NCBI GenBank assembly: GCA_018266575.1
Contig: JAFEAE010000015.1
Coordinates: 1-64,000, forward strand
Direction: 5' to 3'
Length of the DNA: 64,000 nucleotides
Origin: Bacteroidota bacterium
GTDB taxonomy: Bacteria; Bacteroidota; Bacteroidia; Chitinophagales; Chitinophagaceae
In this document: one piece after another, positions 7,869 through 16,335 of the stretch
How the letters are laid out: each line of letters starts with the position of its first letter
Numbering within the stretch: position 1 is the first letter of the stretch
Position numbers and translations under genes: made by a program
The notes under the pieces: model-generated
Databases searched by the model: none
What the model saw: only the letters and a program-made list of their open reading frames with translations
Told to the model about the DNA's origin: nothing

Positions 7869-8639
7869 ATGAAAAGATTAGAATCATTATTCCAAAAAAA
7901 GAATCAAAACGTTCTCAACGTCTATTGCACTGCCGGTTTTCCTGAATTAGAAAGCACATTGCCGGTGATGAAAGCTTTGCAACAAAACGGGGCGGATATT
8001 ATTGAACTCGGTATGCCTTACAGCGATCCGCTTGCAGACGGACCTGTGATACAATCCAGTGGTGGTAAGGCTTTGAACAATGGTATGACAATTGCCAAAC
8101 TGTTTGAGCAGTTAAAAGGTTTTAGCAATGAAATGAATATTCCGGTTGTCCTAATGGGTTATATGAACCCTGTTCTTCAATACGGGTTTGAAAAATTTTG
8201 TAAGGCGGCTTCAGAAGCCGGTATCGACGGATTGATATTGCCCGATCTTCCTGAACATGAATTTGAAACCGAGTACGGAGCGATCATTAAAAAATATAAT
8301 CTCAATTTTATTTTTTTAGTAACACCCGAAACATCAGAAGAACGAATAAAAAAGCTGGATGAATTAAGCACCGGTTTTTTATATGCTGTTTCATCTTCGT
8401 CGATTACAGGAAAAGATAAAGACTTTTCACCGGTAGAAAAATATTTGCAGCGGTTACAAAATCTAAAATTGAAAAACCCGATCCTGGTTGGTTTTGGAAT
8501 TAAAGACAAGCAAACATTTGAATCAGCATGCAGATATGCAAACGGTGCAATAATAGGCACAGCATTTATCAAAGCAATTGAAGATTCAAATAATATAGAA
8601 CAATCAACAAAAGAATTTCTTAATTCTATTTTGAAATAA
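7869..8639 (+). CDS. trpA: Tryptophan synthase alpha chain
   Basis: Cleaves indole-3-glycerol phosphate to indole, which is channelled to TrpB. IIELGMPYSDPLADGPVIQ holds the catalytic Glu and Asp; VGFGIKDKQTFESACRYANG and GTAFIKAIE close the barrel. The ATG at 7869 (MKRLESLFQKKNQNVLNVYC, 256 aa) is preferred; a TTG at 7848 lies in the hairpin. Last trp gene; only 32 bases and no terminator separate it from hisH, so readthrough into his genes is likely. Confidence 0.97.
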   Translation: MKRLESLFQKKNQNVLNVYCTAGFPELESTLPVMKALQQNGADIIELGMPYSDPLADGPVIQSSGGKALNNGMTIAKLFEQLKGFSNEMNIPVVLMGYMNPVLQYGFEKFCKAASEAGIDGLILPDLPEHEFETEYGAIIKKYNLNFIFLVTPETSEERIKKLDELSTGFLYAVSSSSITGKDKDFSPVEKYLQRLQNLKLKNPILVGFGIKDKQTFESACRYANGAIIGTAFIKAIEDSNNIEQSTKEFLNSILK

Positions 8640-8671
8640 ATCAGTTTAATCAGTAAAATCAGGATAAGATC

Positions 8672-9268
8672 GTGGTTCTGACAATAATAAAATACAACGC
8701 AGGCAATATTCAATCAGTGCTTTATGCACTCGAACGCATCGGAGTTTCGGCAACCGTTACAGACCATCATGAAAAAATTAAATCTGCAGATAAAGTAATT
8801 TTTCCGGGAGTTGGCGAGGCGAGCACTGCAATGAATTATCTCAAAGAAAGAAATTTAGATTCAGTGATAAAGGAGTTGAAACAACCCGTTCTAGGTATTT
8901 GTCTCGGTATGCAACTGATGTGCAGACATTCGGAAGAGAATGATACTAATTGCCTTGGAATCTTTGATGAAAACGTGAAGCATTTTACAAACTCCCCTTT
9001 AGGGGTTGGGGGTAAAATTCCGCAGATAGGTTGGAACAATATTTATGATTTAAAATCAAAATTGTTTGAAGGCGTTGCTGAGAATAGTTACTGCTATTTT
9101 GTGCATGGATACTATGCAGCATTAGGCGAACACACTATTGCAACGACAAATTATATTCAACCATATAGTTCGGCATTGCATAAAAATAATTTTTACGGAG
9201 TTCAGTTTCACCCGGAAAAAAGTGCAACAGCAGGAGAGCAAATTTTGAAGAATTTTCTTGAACTATAA
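8672..9268 (+). CDS. hisH: Imidazole glycerol phosphate synthase, glutamine amidotransferase subunit
   Basis: Supplies ammonia to HisF. It starts with GTG at 8672 (VLTIIKYNAGNIQSVLYAL); there is no better ATG in frame. The class I amidotransferase triad is visible: GICLGMQLM (Cys) and FHPEKSATAGEQ (His, Glu). 198 aa. About five extra residues in FTNSPLGVGGKIPQIGWNN are encoded by a CCCCTTTAGGGGTTGGGGG element (8994-9012) otherwise seen between genes. It sits between trpA and hisA. Confidence 0.95.
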   Translation: MVLTIIKYNAGNIQSVLYALERIGVSATVTDHHEKIKSADKVIFPGVGEASTAMNYLKERNLDSVIKELKQPVLGICLGMQLMCRHSEENDTNCLGIFDENVKHFTNSPLGVGGKIPQIGWNNIYDLKSKLFEGVAENSYCYFVHGYYAALGEHTIATTNYIQPYSSALHKNNFYGVQFHPEKSATAGEQILKNFLEL

Positions 9269-9285
9269 ACAATCAGAATTCATAC

Positions 9286-10005
9286 ATGCAAATCATTCCG
9301 GCAATAGATATAATAGAAGGCAAATGTGTGAGATTGACTGAGGGCGATTATTTACAAAAGAAAATTTACAACGAGCATCCGTTGGATGTGGCAAAACAAT
9401 TTGAAGATGCCGGTTTGCAGCGCCTTCATTTGGTTGACCTCGACGGTGCAAAAGCAGGTGCAGTAAAAAACTGGAAGGTGCTGGAAACAATAGCCGGCAA
9501 AACATCATTGAGTATTGATTTTGGCGGTGGCATAAAAAAAGAAGATGATGTAAACATTGTTTTTAACTCAGGTGCAGCATTTGCAACTGTTGGAAGTATT
9601 GCAATAAAGAACGAAACCGAATTTGTAAAATGGCTTTTAATATTCGGTGCGGAAAAATTTTTATTGGGAGCAGATGTGAAAGAGGAAAAAATTGCAATCA
9701 ACGGATGGATGGAAAAAACAGATGTGTGGGTGTATGATTTTATAGAGAAATATGTTAATCACGGAGTGAAACAGATTTTTTGTACAGACGTAAGCAAAGA
9801 TGGGAAGTTAGAAGGGCCCTCAATTGATTTGTATAAAAATATCATTGCAAAATTTCCTGATTTATATTTTATCGCAAGCGGCGGGGTTAGCTCAATAAAA
9901 GACCTGGAAGAGTTGCAGGCAATAGGATGTAAAGCTGCAATCGTTGGGAAGGCTATTTATGAAAACAAAATCAGTATCTCCGATCTGAAAAACTTTAAAC
10001 CTTAA
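9286..10005 (+). CDS. hisA: ProFAR isomerase
   Basis: 1-(5-phosphoribosyl)-5-[(phosphoribosylamino)methylideneamino]imidazole-4-carboxamide isomerase, a (beta/alpha)8 barrel of 239 aa. Strand 1, IIPAIDIIEGKCVRL, carries the catalytic Asp; the second Asp is in FCTDVSKDGKLEG; phosphate loops are DFGGGIKKEDDV and ASGGVSSIKDLEEL. 17 bases after hisH and 7 bases before the exporter gene, so clearly in the same operon. Confidence 0.97.
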   Translation: MQIIPAIDIIEGKCVRLTEGDYLQKKIYNEHPLDVAKQFEDAGLQRLHLVDLDGAKAGAVKNWKVLETIAGKTSLSIDFGGGIKKEDDVNIVFNSGAAFATVGSIAIKNETEFVKWLLIFGAEKFLLGADVKEEKIAINGWMEKTDVWVYDFIEKYVNHGVKQIFCTDVSKDGKLEGPSIDLYKNIIAKFPDLYFIASGGVSSIKDLEELQAIGCKAAIVGKAIYENKISISDLKNFKP

Positions 10006-10012
10006 ACAACAA

Positions 10013-10642
10013 ATGATCCCGGATAATTTTTGGATGTTCGCATTAACCGCATTGTTGCTTAACCTTACTCCCGGCAACGATATGCTTTTTGTAATTGCAA
10101 GAAGTTCTTCGCAGGGAAGCAAAGCCGGAATTATTTCTGCGTTTGGGATTATGGCGGGATGCGCTGTGCACATGTTTGCCGCAGTTGCAGGATTGTCTGC
10201 AATTATTGCAAGTTCGGCAGTTGCATTCAGCATTATCAAATATATCGGAGCCGCTTATTTGGTTTACCTGGGAATTCAATCAATACTTGATAAAACAAAT
10301 AAGCTCAATGTTCATCGGTCAATTCAAAAAACATCATATAAAAAAATATTCTGGCAGGCGGTTGTGACTAATGTGCTTAACCCCAAAGTGGCGTTATTTT
10401 TTTTAGCTTTTCTTCCGCAGTTTATCAATACGAAATCAGGAAACGCAACCTTGCAAATTCTTTTTCTTGGTGTGTGGTTTAATATTGGCGGAACATTGGT
10501 GAATATAGCTGTTGCACTGTTGTTTGGCAGGATTGGAAAATGGTTGGGGCATTCAAACAAATTTGTACAATGGCAGAAAAAAATTACCGGCGGGATTTTA
10601 ATTGCACTCGGAATTAAGGTTGCACTGAGTTCAAGAAAATGA
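10013..10642 (+). CDS. LysE/RhtB-family amino-acid exporter
   Basis: Inner-membrane protein of 209 aa with the family start FALTALLLNLTPGNDMLFVI (the TPGND motif) and about six hydrophobic helices. Family members export amino acids such as Lys, Thr or homoserine lactones, or related compounds. Placement between hisA and hisF, 7 bases after hisA, suggests export of histidine, tryptophan or an intermediate, but the substrate cannot be read from sequence. Confidence 0.88.
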   Translation: MIPDNFWMFALTALLLNLTPGNDMLFVIARSSSQGSKAGIISAFGIMAGCAVHMFAAVAGLSAIIASSAVAFSIIKYIGAAYLVYLGIQSILDKTNKLNVHRSIQKTSYKKIFWQAVVTNVLNPKVALFFLAFLPQFINTKSGNATLQILFLGVWFNIGGTLVNIAVALLFGRIGKWLGHSNKFVQWQKKITGGILIALGIKVALSSRK

Positions 10643-10648
10643 TGTTTG

Positions 10649-10725
10649 AATACCAGCATTAGTTTTCATGGAATCATCGTTGCGTCGCAATCCTTTCATC
10701 GGTAGTGCAAGAATTGAACTGTGGT
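10649..10725 (-). repeat. Dispersed intergenic repeat, copy D (diverged, empty site)
   Basis: Contains TACCAGCATTAGTTTTCAT and ATCGTTGCGTCGCAATC, with the internal site empty, then degenerate sequence. It lies in the exporter-hisF gap. Confidence 0.6.
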
Positions 10726-10797
10726 TTTAATTTTAAATTGGCGAGTAACTAAATAGTACTACTATTAGTTCGGAAAATTTCAAATCTCAAATTTTCA

Positions 10798-11556
10798 ATG
10801 TTAACTAAACGCATTATCCCTTGCCTGGATATCAAAGATGGCAGAACTGTAAAAGGAACAAACTTTGTTAACCTTCGTGATGCAGGTGATCCTGTTGAAT
10901 TAGGTGCGTTGTACGCACAGCAAGGCGCTGATGAATTGGTTTTTTTAGATATCACTGCAACTGTTGAAAAAAGAAAAACTTTAAGCGACCTGGTAAACAG
11001 GATTGCACATCACATTAATATTCCGTTTACGGTCGGTGGTGGGATTTCTTCTGTGGAAGATGTGAGTGTGTTGTTGCAAAATGGTGCGGATAAAATCTCT
11101 GTAAATACTTCTGCTTTTAAAAGGCCTCGGTTGGTAAATGAATTATCAAAAGAATTCGGAAGCCAATGCGTGGTGCTTGCTATCGATACAAAAAAAGAAG
11201 AAGATGGTGAATGGTATGTGTATTTGAATGGCGGAAGGACAAAGACCGATGCAAAATGTTTTGAGTGGGCAAAGCAGGCAGTTGATCTCGGTGCCGGAGA
11301 GATCCTGCTTACATCCATGAATCATGACGGAACAAAACAAGGTTTTGCGTTGGATATTACCCGAACTTTATCTACGAAGTTACCAGTGCCAGTGATTGCG
11401 AGTGGTGGTGGTGGAACGATGGAACATTTTGTAGACGTGTTTGAAAAAGCAGAAGCTGATGCAGCATTAGCGGCAAGTATTTTTCATTTTAAGGAAATTA
11501 CAATACCAGACCTAAAACAATATTTGAGCAAACAAAATATTGTGGTAAGAAATTAA
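10798..11556 (+). CDS. hisF: Imidazole glycerol phosphate synthase, cyclase subunit
   Basis: Partner of HisH; makes IGP and AICAR from PRFAR and ammonia. 252 aa barrel: [16 protein letters not shown] has the first catalytic Asp, VLAIDTKK the second, with phosphate loops [14 protein letters not shown] and [13 protein letters not shown]. Separated from the exporter by 155 bases containing repeat copy D. Confidence 0.97.
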   Translation: MLTKRIIPCLDIKDGRTVKGTNFVNLRDAGDPVELGALYAQQGADELVFLDITATVEKRKTLSDLVNRIAHHINIPFTVGGGISSVEDVSVLLQNGADKISVNTSAFKRPRLVNELSKEFGSQCVVLAIDTKKEEDGEWYVYLNGGRTKTDAKCFEWAKQAVDLGAGEILLTSMNHDGTKQGFALDITRTLSTKLPVPVIASGGGGTMEHFVDVFEKAEADAALAASIFHFKEITIPDLKQYLSKQNIVVRN

Positions 11557-11597
11557 AAAAATGACAGAGGTTCACGTATGTTTTTTTATTGATACTG

Positions 11598-11687
11598 ATG
11601 GCTGCACTATCCTTGATATTTTCAATGTCGCTTATGCGGACTGTCTCAAAACGTAGAAATGGAAGAAGGCAACGTTTTAAAATATGA
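11598..11687 (+). CDS. Possible 29-aa membrane micropeptide
   Basis: The ORF MAALSLIFSMSLMRTVSKRR and on has a short hydrophobic stretch followed by a basic tail with the pattern RRNGRRRQRF. The hydrophobic run extends upstream (FLLILMAALSLIF) in the open frame, but there is no other ATG. It resembles the next small ORF in layout (hydrophobic segment, then a basic tail). It could be chance in AT-rich DNA. Confidence 0.25.
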   Translation: MAALSLIFSMSLMRTVSKRRNGRRQRFKI

Positions 11688-11735
11688 CGTGATGACCATG
11701 AAGCGTATGGTGACGAGTAAAATTTTACAGATTTT

Positions 11736-11813
11736 ATGACTATAATGATTGCCGCTGTTTGTGCAGTTATAATAATCATCATTGCCCGAAACAGGGGTAG
11801 AAGACGGCACTGA
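11736..11813 (+). CDS. Possible 25-aa membrane micropeptide
   Basis: The ORF MTIMIAAVCAVIIIIIARNR ends in GRRRH. It is an almost complete transmembrane helix with a basic C-terminus (RNRGRRRH), echoing RRNGRRR in the ORF at 11598. It lies between hisF and nucleoside hydrolase on the operon strand. No recognised family. Confidence 0.3.
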   Translation: MTIMIAAVCAVIIIIIARNRGRRRH

Positions 11814-11820
11814 AAGCCAA

Positions 11821-11912
11821 CGTTGAATAGAATTGTTGCAGTACAAGAGTGCGACCTGCCTACCGGCAAGCAGGCGCAAGGATGGTGAAGAAAGTTCAGA
11901 TGCTGGTTACAC
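11821..11912 (+). repeat. Dispersed intergenic repeat, copy E (palindrome-filled)
   Basis: GAATAGAATTGTTGCAGTAC and AAGAGTGCGA, then the near-palindrome CCTGCCTACCGGCAAGCAGG (11855-11874), then CGCAAGGATGG and AGATGCTGGTTACAC. Almost identical to copy B. Confidence 0.8.
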
Positions 11913-11985
11913 AAAAACTAAATAATTGAAAATGGAGTTTTGAAAATTGAAAACGCATGGAACTCAGAATTAAAAATTAAATAGC

Positions 11986-12030
11986 ATGTGCAATTTAAAG
12001 AAATCGTACATCGTAGATCTTAAGTCATAG
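11986..12030 (+). repeat. Short repeat shared with the rpoA upstream region
   Basis: The string TTTAAAGAAATCGTACATCG beginning at about 11993 recurs at 31671 upstream of rpoA, each time after ATGTGC and a TAAAAATTAA stretch. The inner part repeats GTACATC/GTAGATC words. Both copies lie within 70 bases upstream of a start codon. Confidence 0.6.
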
Positions 12031-12050
12031 ATGTTAATGTTTTAAAGAAT

Positions 12051-13058
12051 ATGCGAATAACAATTATTTCCTGTTTTCTTTTCTTAGTGTGTGCATCAAC
12101 GTTATATTGTCAGCAACAAAAACCTGTTTCTATTATTTTTGATTCGGATATGGGTCCGGATTATGATGATGTAGGGGCGATTACCTTATTACATGCATTT
12201 GCTGACAGCGGCAAAGTTAAAATCCTGGCTACAATGGCGAGTACAAAATATGAATGCGTTGCCTGCGTGCTGGATGTCTTTAATACCTATTTTAATAAAC
12301 CGGGGATCCCTGTCGGCGTGCCAAAAGGAAATGCGGTAATGCTTCGCGATTTTCAGCATTGGTCGGATACGGTAGTTGCAAAATATCCGCATAAAATTAA
12401 AAGCAATGATGATGCGGCAGATGCTGTTGAGTTATATAGAAAAATTTTATCGCAACAACCTGCACACAGTGTGACGATCGTTACGGTTGGATTTCTGACA
12501 AACCTTGCAGGGTTATTAAAAACTAACGGTGACCAGTATTCGTCTTTAAAAGGAAAAGAACTAGTGGCAGAAAAAGTAAGCCATTTGGTTTGCATGGCAG
12601 GAAAATTTCCGGAAGGATATGAGTTCAATGTTGATAAGGATATCCCTGCTTCGCAATATGTTTTTAATAACTGGCCACGAAAAATTTTGTTCAGCGGTTT
12701 TGAGATAGGTGAGAAAATAAAAACTGGTTTGCCATTAATTTACAACGAACAAATTCAAAACAGCCCGGTGAAAGATGTGTTTCGGATTTCAATACCAATG
12801 GCCGGCGAAGACAGCGCCGGAAGAAAGAGCTGGGATGAAACGGCGGTGTTAGTTTCAATAAAAGGTTTTGATCCTTATTATACCCTTCACTATGGAAATA
12901 TTGTTGTTGCTGATGATGGGAAAAATACATGGAATGATAATGGAAAACAACAAGCATATTTGATAGAAAAAGATGCACCACAGATTGTGCAGGATATTAT
13001 TAATAAAATGATCATGCATCAACCGTTAAAACAAATTCAAAAAAAGCAGAATAATTGA
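12051..13058 (+). CDS. Secreted inosine-uridine-type nucleoside hydrolase
   Basis: Signal peptide (residues 1-20, ending LYCQ), then the Ca2+-binding IU_nuc_hydro motif FDSDMGPDYDDVGAITLLHA at about 29-48. Family enzymes cleave ribonucleosides to base and ribose. 335 aa; residues 144-155 (VTVGFLTNLAGL) match the family core. It lies between hisF and hisIE on the same strand, unexpected for a periplasmic salvage enzyme. Confidence 0.88.
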   Translation: MRITIISCFLFLVCASTLYCQQQKPVSIIFDSDMGPDYDDVGAITLLHAFADSGKVKILATMASTKYECVACVLDVFNTYFNKPGIPVGVPKGNAVMLRDFQHWSDTVVAKYPHKIKSNDDAADAVELYRKILSQQPAHSVTIVTVGFLTNLAGLLKTNGDQYSSLKGKELVAEKVSHLVCMAGKFPEGYEFNVDKDIPASQYVFNNWPRKILFSGFEIGEKIKTGLPLIYNEQIQNSPVKDVFRISIPMAGEDSAGRKSWDETAVLVSIKGFDPYYTLHYGNIVVADDGKNTWNDNGKQQAYLIEKDAPQIVQDIINKMIMHQPLKQIQKKQNN

Positions 13059-13090
13059 ATTAATTCACATTAATTCGTGTACTTCGTATT

Positions 13091-13687
13091 ATGATAGTGG
13101 ATTTTAAGAAATATAACGACGGATTAGTACCTGCGATCGTACAGGATGTCGTAACAGCTAAAGTACTGATGCTTGGTTTTATGAATGAAGAGGCGTTGCA
13201 GCAAACGCAGGAGTCAGGTAAAGTGACTTTTTATAGCCGCAGTAAAAAAAGATTGTGGACAAAAGGAGAGGAGAGTGGAAATTTTTTGTTACTAAGGTCT
13301 GTTGCATCCGATTGTGATAGTGATACGCTATTGATCAAGGCCGAGCCGCTCGGCCCGGTTTGCCATACGGGAGCAGATACCTGTTGGGGCGAACCGAACA
13401 TAAAGGATGAATTTTTGTTCTACCTTGAGGAAGTTATTCAGCAACGGAAAACAGCGCCGGTAGCAGAATCGTATGTGGCCAGGCTTTTTGCAAAAGGCAT
13501 CAACAAGATCGCACAGAAAGTTGGCGAAGAAGCAGTTGAACTGGTTATTGAAGCAAAAGATAATAATGAAGAATTGTTCTTTAATGAAGCTGCTGATCTT
13601 CTTTTTCATTATTTGATATTATTAAATGCAAAGGGATATACTTTGCAGCAAGTGATAAACGTTTTACAGGAACGTCATAAAAAATAA
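13091..13687 (+). CDS. hisIE: Bifunctional phosphoribosyl-AMP cyclohydrolase / phosphoribosyl-ATP pyrophosphatase
   Basis: Steps two and three of histidine synthesis fused in 198 aa. The N-terminal PRA-CH domain shows VASDCDSDTLLIKAEPLGPV and CHTGADTCW (Cys/Asp metal ligands); the C-terminal PRA-PH domain shows KINKIAQKVGEEAVELVIEAK (Glu Mg2+ ligands). Six bases separate it from the following thioredoxin gene. Confidence 0.97.
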   Translation: MIVDFKKYNDGLVPAIVQDVVTAKVLMLGFMNEEALQQTQESGKVTFYSRSKKRLWTKGEESGNFLLLRSVASDCDSDTLLIKAEPLGPVCHTGADTCWGEPNIKDEFLFYLEEVIQQRKTAPVAESYVARLFAKGINKIAQKVGEEAVELVIEAKDNNEELFFNEAADLLFHYLILLNAKGYTLQQVINVLQERHKK

Positions 13688-13693
13688 TTAATC

Positions 13694-14797
13694 GTGAAAA
13701 GACTTTTTTTTAGTATTGTTTTATTATCGCCGTTTTTTCTCCACGCACAAAATATGAACGGAAATAAAGGATTTCTTATTACAGGAACCGTAACCGGGCT
13801 GGCTGAAAAATCGGATGTGTTTTTAACCGATGCTAATAATGCGGCAGATACCCTTGCAAGGACAATGGTGCAATCCGGGAAATTTATTTTAAGTGGACAT
13901 GTGAATGAACCGAATTTATATGAAATAAATTTTGGTGCCGTTAAAAAGAAATCGGTGATATTTATCGGGAATGACGCCGTAACAGTTTCAGGAAATGCAG
14001 AAGACCTGAAAAGCCTTTCTGTAAAAGGTTCCTCTTCACAGGATGATTTTATGGATTTTCAAAATACATTCAATCCATACATACTGCAATTAAACGCATT
14101 GAACCAGTTTGCAAATTCGCCGGAAGGAATGAACAAACGCGATTCGATTGTAAATGTTTCCAAAGGTCTTATTACTTCTATTTTGTCGGCAGAAGATCAA
14201 TTCATACAAAATAAAAAATCATCGTATGTAAGCCCGTTCGTGTTGATTGTTTTAAGCCAGTTATCGGATGATGTGATTGCGTTGGAGAAAAGATTAAGCT
14301 CTCTTTCACCGCTGGTGCAAAATAGTTTTTACGGAAAATACCTGCAACAACAAATTGCAGATAAGAAAGTAGGTGCTGTAGGAACAGATGAAATTGATTT
14401 CGTTCAGAATGATACAACAGGTAAACCGGTTCAATTATCTTCTTTCAAAGGGAAATATGTGCTGGTGGATTTCTGGGCGAGCTGGTGCCATCCCTGCAGA
14501 ATGGAAAACCCCAATGTGGTTGCTGCATTTAACAGGTTTAAGAATAAAAATTTTACGGTACTGGGTGTATCATTAGATAAGGCACGTGAACCATGGTTGC
14601 AGGCAATCAAACAGGATAACTTGACGTGGACACATGTGAGCGATCTTAAATTCTGGAATAATGATGTGGCTGTAAAATATCATGTGCAACAAATTCCACA
14701 GAATATGCTGATCGGCCCGGACGGAAAAATTGTTGCGAAGAATTTACGCGGTGCAGAATTACAGGATAAGTTGTGTGAATTGCTGGGATGTAATTAG
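13694..14797 (+). CDS. TlpA-like thioredoxin-fold protein with DUF4369-type N-domain
   Basis: GTG start, signal peptide (FSIVLLSPFFLHAQ), an N-terminal beta-rich DUF4369-like region (about 27-115), a helical linker and a C-terminal AhpC/TlpA thioredoxin domain (about 235-367) with the redox motif WASWCHPCRMENP. Likely a periplasmic disulfide reductase anchored to the envelope. Six bases after hisIE, so co-transcribed, though no functional link to histidine is evident. Followed by a terminator. Confidence 0.9.
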   Translation: MKRLFFSIVLLSPFFLHAQNMNGNKGFLITGTVTGLAEKSDVFLTDANNAADTLARTMVQSGKFILSGHVNEPNLYEINFGAVKKKSVIFIGNDAVTVSGNAEDLKSLSVKGSSSQDDFMDFQNTFNPYILQLNALNQFANSPEGMNKRDSIVNVSKGLITSILSAEDQFIQNKKSSYVSPFVLIVLSQLSDDVIALEKRLSSLSPLVQNSFYGKYLQQQIADKKVGAVGTDEIDFVQNDTTGKPVQLSSFKGKYVLVDFWASWCHPCRMENPNVVAAFNRFKNKNFTVLGVSLDKAREPWLQAIKQDNLTWTHVSDLKFWNNDVAVKYHVQQIPQNMLIGPDGKIVAKNLRGAELQDKLCELLGCN

Positions 14798-14913
14798 AAT
14801 GTGAGGTGAAGGATGTTGGATGTAAGATGTCTGCGCCTTGGAAATACATTGCGAATAAAACATGAAAATTTGTTGACAATAGTATTCTCACACTTCATAG
14901 CTCATACTTAAAA

Positions 14914-14945
14914 AAAATGAGAAGGCCACTCACCTTCTCATTTTT
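14914..14945. terminator. Bidirectional terminator between tlpA-like gene and DUF2911 gene
   Basis: AAAATGAGAAGG and CCTTCTCATTTT form a 12-bp stem with A-rich and T-rich flanks, placed between convergent genes. It is the first strong terminator after the trp leader, bounding a possible 13.7-kb trp-his transcript. Confidence 0.85.
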
Positions 14946-14985
14946 ATTTTGACTTTCTGAAATATCAATTATCCGTTATCAATTT

Positions 14986-16098
14986 TCAATTGATATCTTT
15001 CCCTTCCTGCAGCATCTTAACTACTTTTTCCAGGTTTGCTTTGTTTACCGGATCGGGAACCTGTGCTTGTGCTTTTTGTGCAAATTCCAAAGCTTTTTTG
15101 TAATTACCGATTCCTGAATATGCCCTTGCCATTCCCATATTGGTTGTAAACTCATTCGGGTGTTTATCATAATTCATTTTGAATACATCAAATGCTTCTT
15201 TCGGTTTTTTTGCTGCCAATAATTGTCTGCCATACTGGTGTACTTCAGCCATTGAAGCGAAAGGCAATGCTTTTTTCAATACTTCATCGCCTTCGGCTGT
15301 ACGGCCTAATTTATCCAATATCATTGCTTTTGTTGAATAAGGTTGAAATACATTTTTGTTGCTAAATGTTATCGCTGTATCACTCCATAACAAAGCTTCA
15401 TCAAGGTTTGTATTATGTTGTACACACCATTGTGCAGCCTGGTCCCATGCTTCCCAATAAAACCCTTTGTTGCTTGTTAATTCAGCCCTGAAAGATTCAA
15501 GCTGATCTTTTATATAATCCACTTCTATCTTAAAAGGGATCATTAATTTTTCCCATTCCAATGCAACAACGGCACTGTTTTCTGCCTGATCAATAAATTC
15601 ATATTTCAGCCGTTCAACACTTTTGTCTAAAGCAACAGGTTTTACTTTTACCTGCAGTACATCTTGTTTGGGATCATAATAAAAACTTCCCCATGCAGAA
15701 TTATTTTTAGAAAAAATTATTGTGCTTTCATTCGGATCATAAGCTATGAAAAAACCGTATTTACCGGCAGGCAGATCATGTCCTTCTATTTTCACATTAT
15801 TAGAAAATGAGATCGTAGTGTTTTCGTTTGCGCCAGCCCGCCATGGTGCTTGTTTCGAACTGCCAAATCCCTGGTCAATGTAACCAACAGGAATTAATGT
15901 GCCCCATATCTTTCCTTCTCTTCCCTTAACTCCCGGGCGACTGTAATCGATAGTTACATCAGTTAAACCAATGCGTTCGCTAACGGAAGCTTTATAATTT
16001 CCACCACTTGGTAGTGCTGTTAGCTGTGCCATGGAAAAATAAAAAAAAGCGGACAAGAAAAAAGATGTCAGTACCGACATCATGAATACTTTTTTCAT
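14986..16098 (-). CDS. DUF2911 protein with C-terminal TPR repeats
   Basis: Signal peptide (to FYFSMAQ, about residue 24), a DUF2911 domain (about 30-190, with YSRPGVKGREGKIWGTL and KIEGHDLPAGKYGFFIA), then helical TPR-like repeats (about 230-365). The family is common in Bacteroidota envelopes and has no known function. 370 aa. The TACTTTTG sequence on the minus strand (16144 to 16137) is a possible -7 element. Confidence 0.85.
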   Translation of the reverse strand: MKKVFMMSVLTSFFLSAFFYFSMAQLTALPSGGNYKASVSERIGLTDVTIDYSRPGVKGREGKIWGTLIPVGYIDQGFGSSKQAPWRAGANENTTISFSNNVKIEGHDLPAGKYGFFIAYDPNESTIIFSKNNSAWGSFYYDPKQDVLQVKVKPVALDKSVERLKYEFIDQAENSAVVALEWEKLMIPFKIEVDYIKDQLESFRAELTSNKGFYWEAWDQAAQWCVQHNTNLDEALLWSDTAITFSNKNVFQPYSTKAMILDKLGRTAEGDEVLKKALPFASMAEVHQYGRQLLAAKKPKEAFDVFKMNYDKHPNEFTTNMGMARAYSGIGNYKKALEFAQKAQAQVPDPVNKANLEKVVKMLQEGKDIN

Positions 16099-16335
16099 GT
16101 GGAAGTTTTTTATAGATTAAATAAAAGGTAGAATAACAAAAGTAGATTTACTTTTTACCTGATCGTAAATTTTTACACTGAAGCCGTATAATTGATGTGC
16201 GAAGCAGAATTACGCGGATAGGTGGCACAGGGAAATAAAAAACACAAAATGGAAAATAAGAAATGAGAAAATCTTGAGGTGCATCTTGCTCTAAAGAACT
16301 TTCTTGTTTCTCATTTCACAATTGTTATTTCTGAT

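Noticed and set aside
11498-11914. 138-aa minus-strand ORF overlapping the hisF end and repeat copy E
   Set aside because: It is a shadow frame; its most protein-like part (CACLPVGRSHSCT) is the translation of the palindromic repeat and recurs wherever that repeat occurs.
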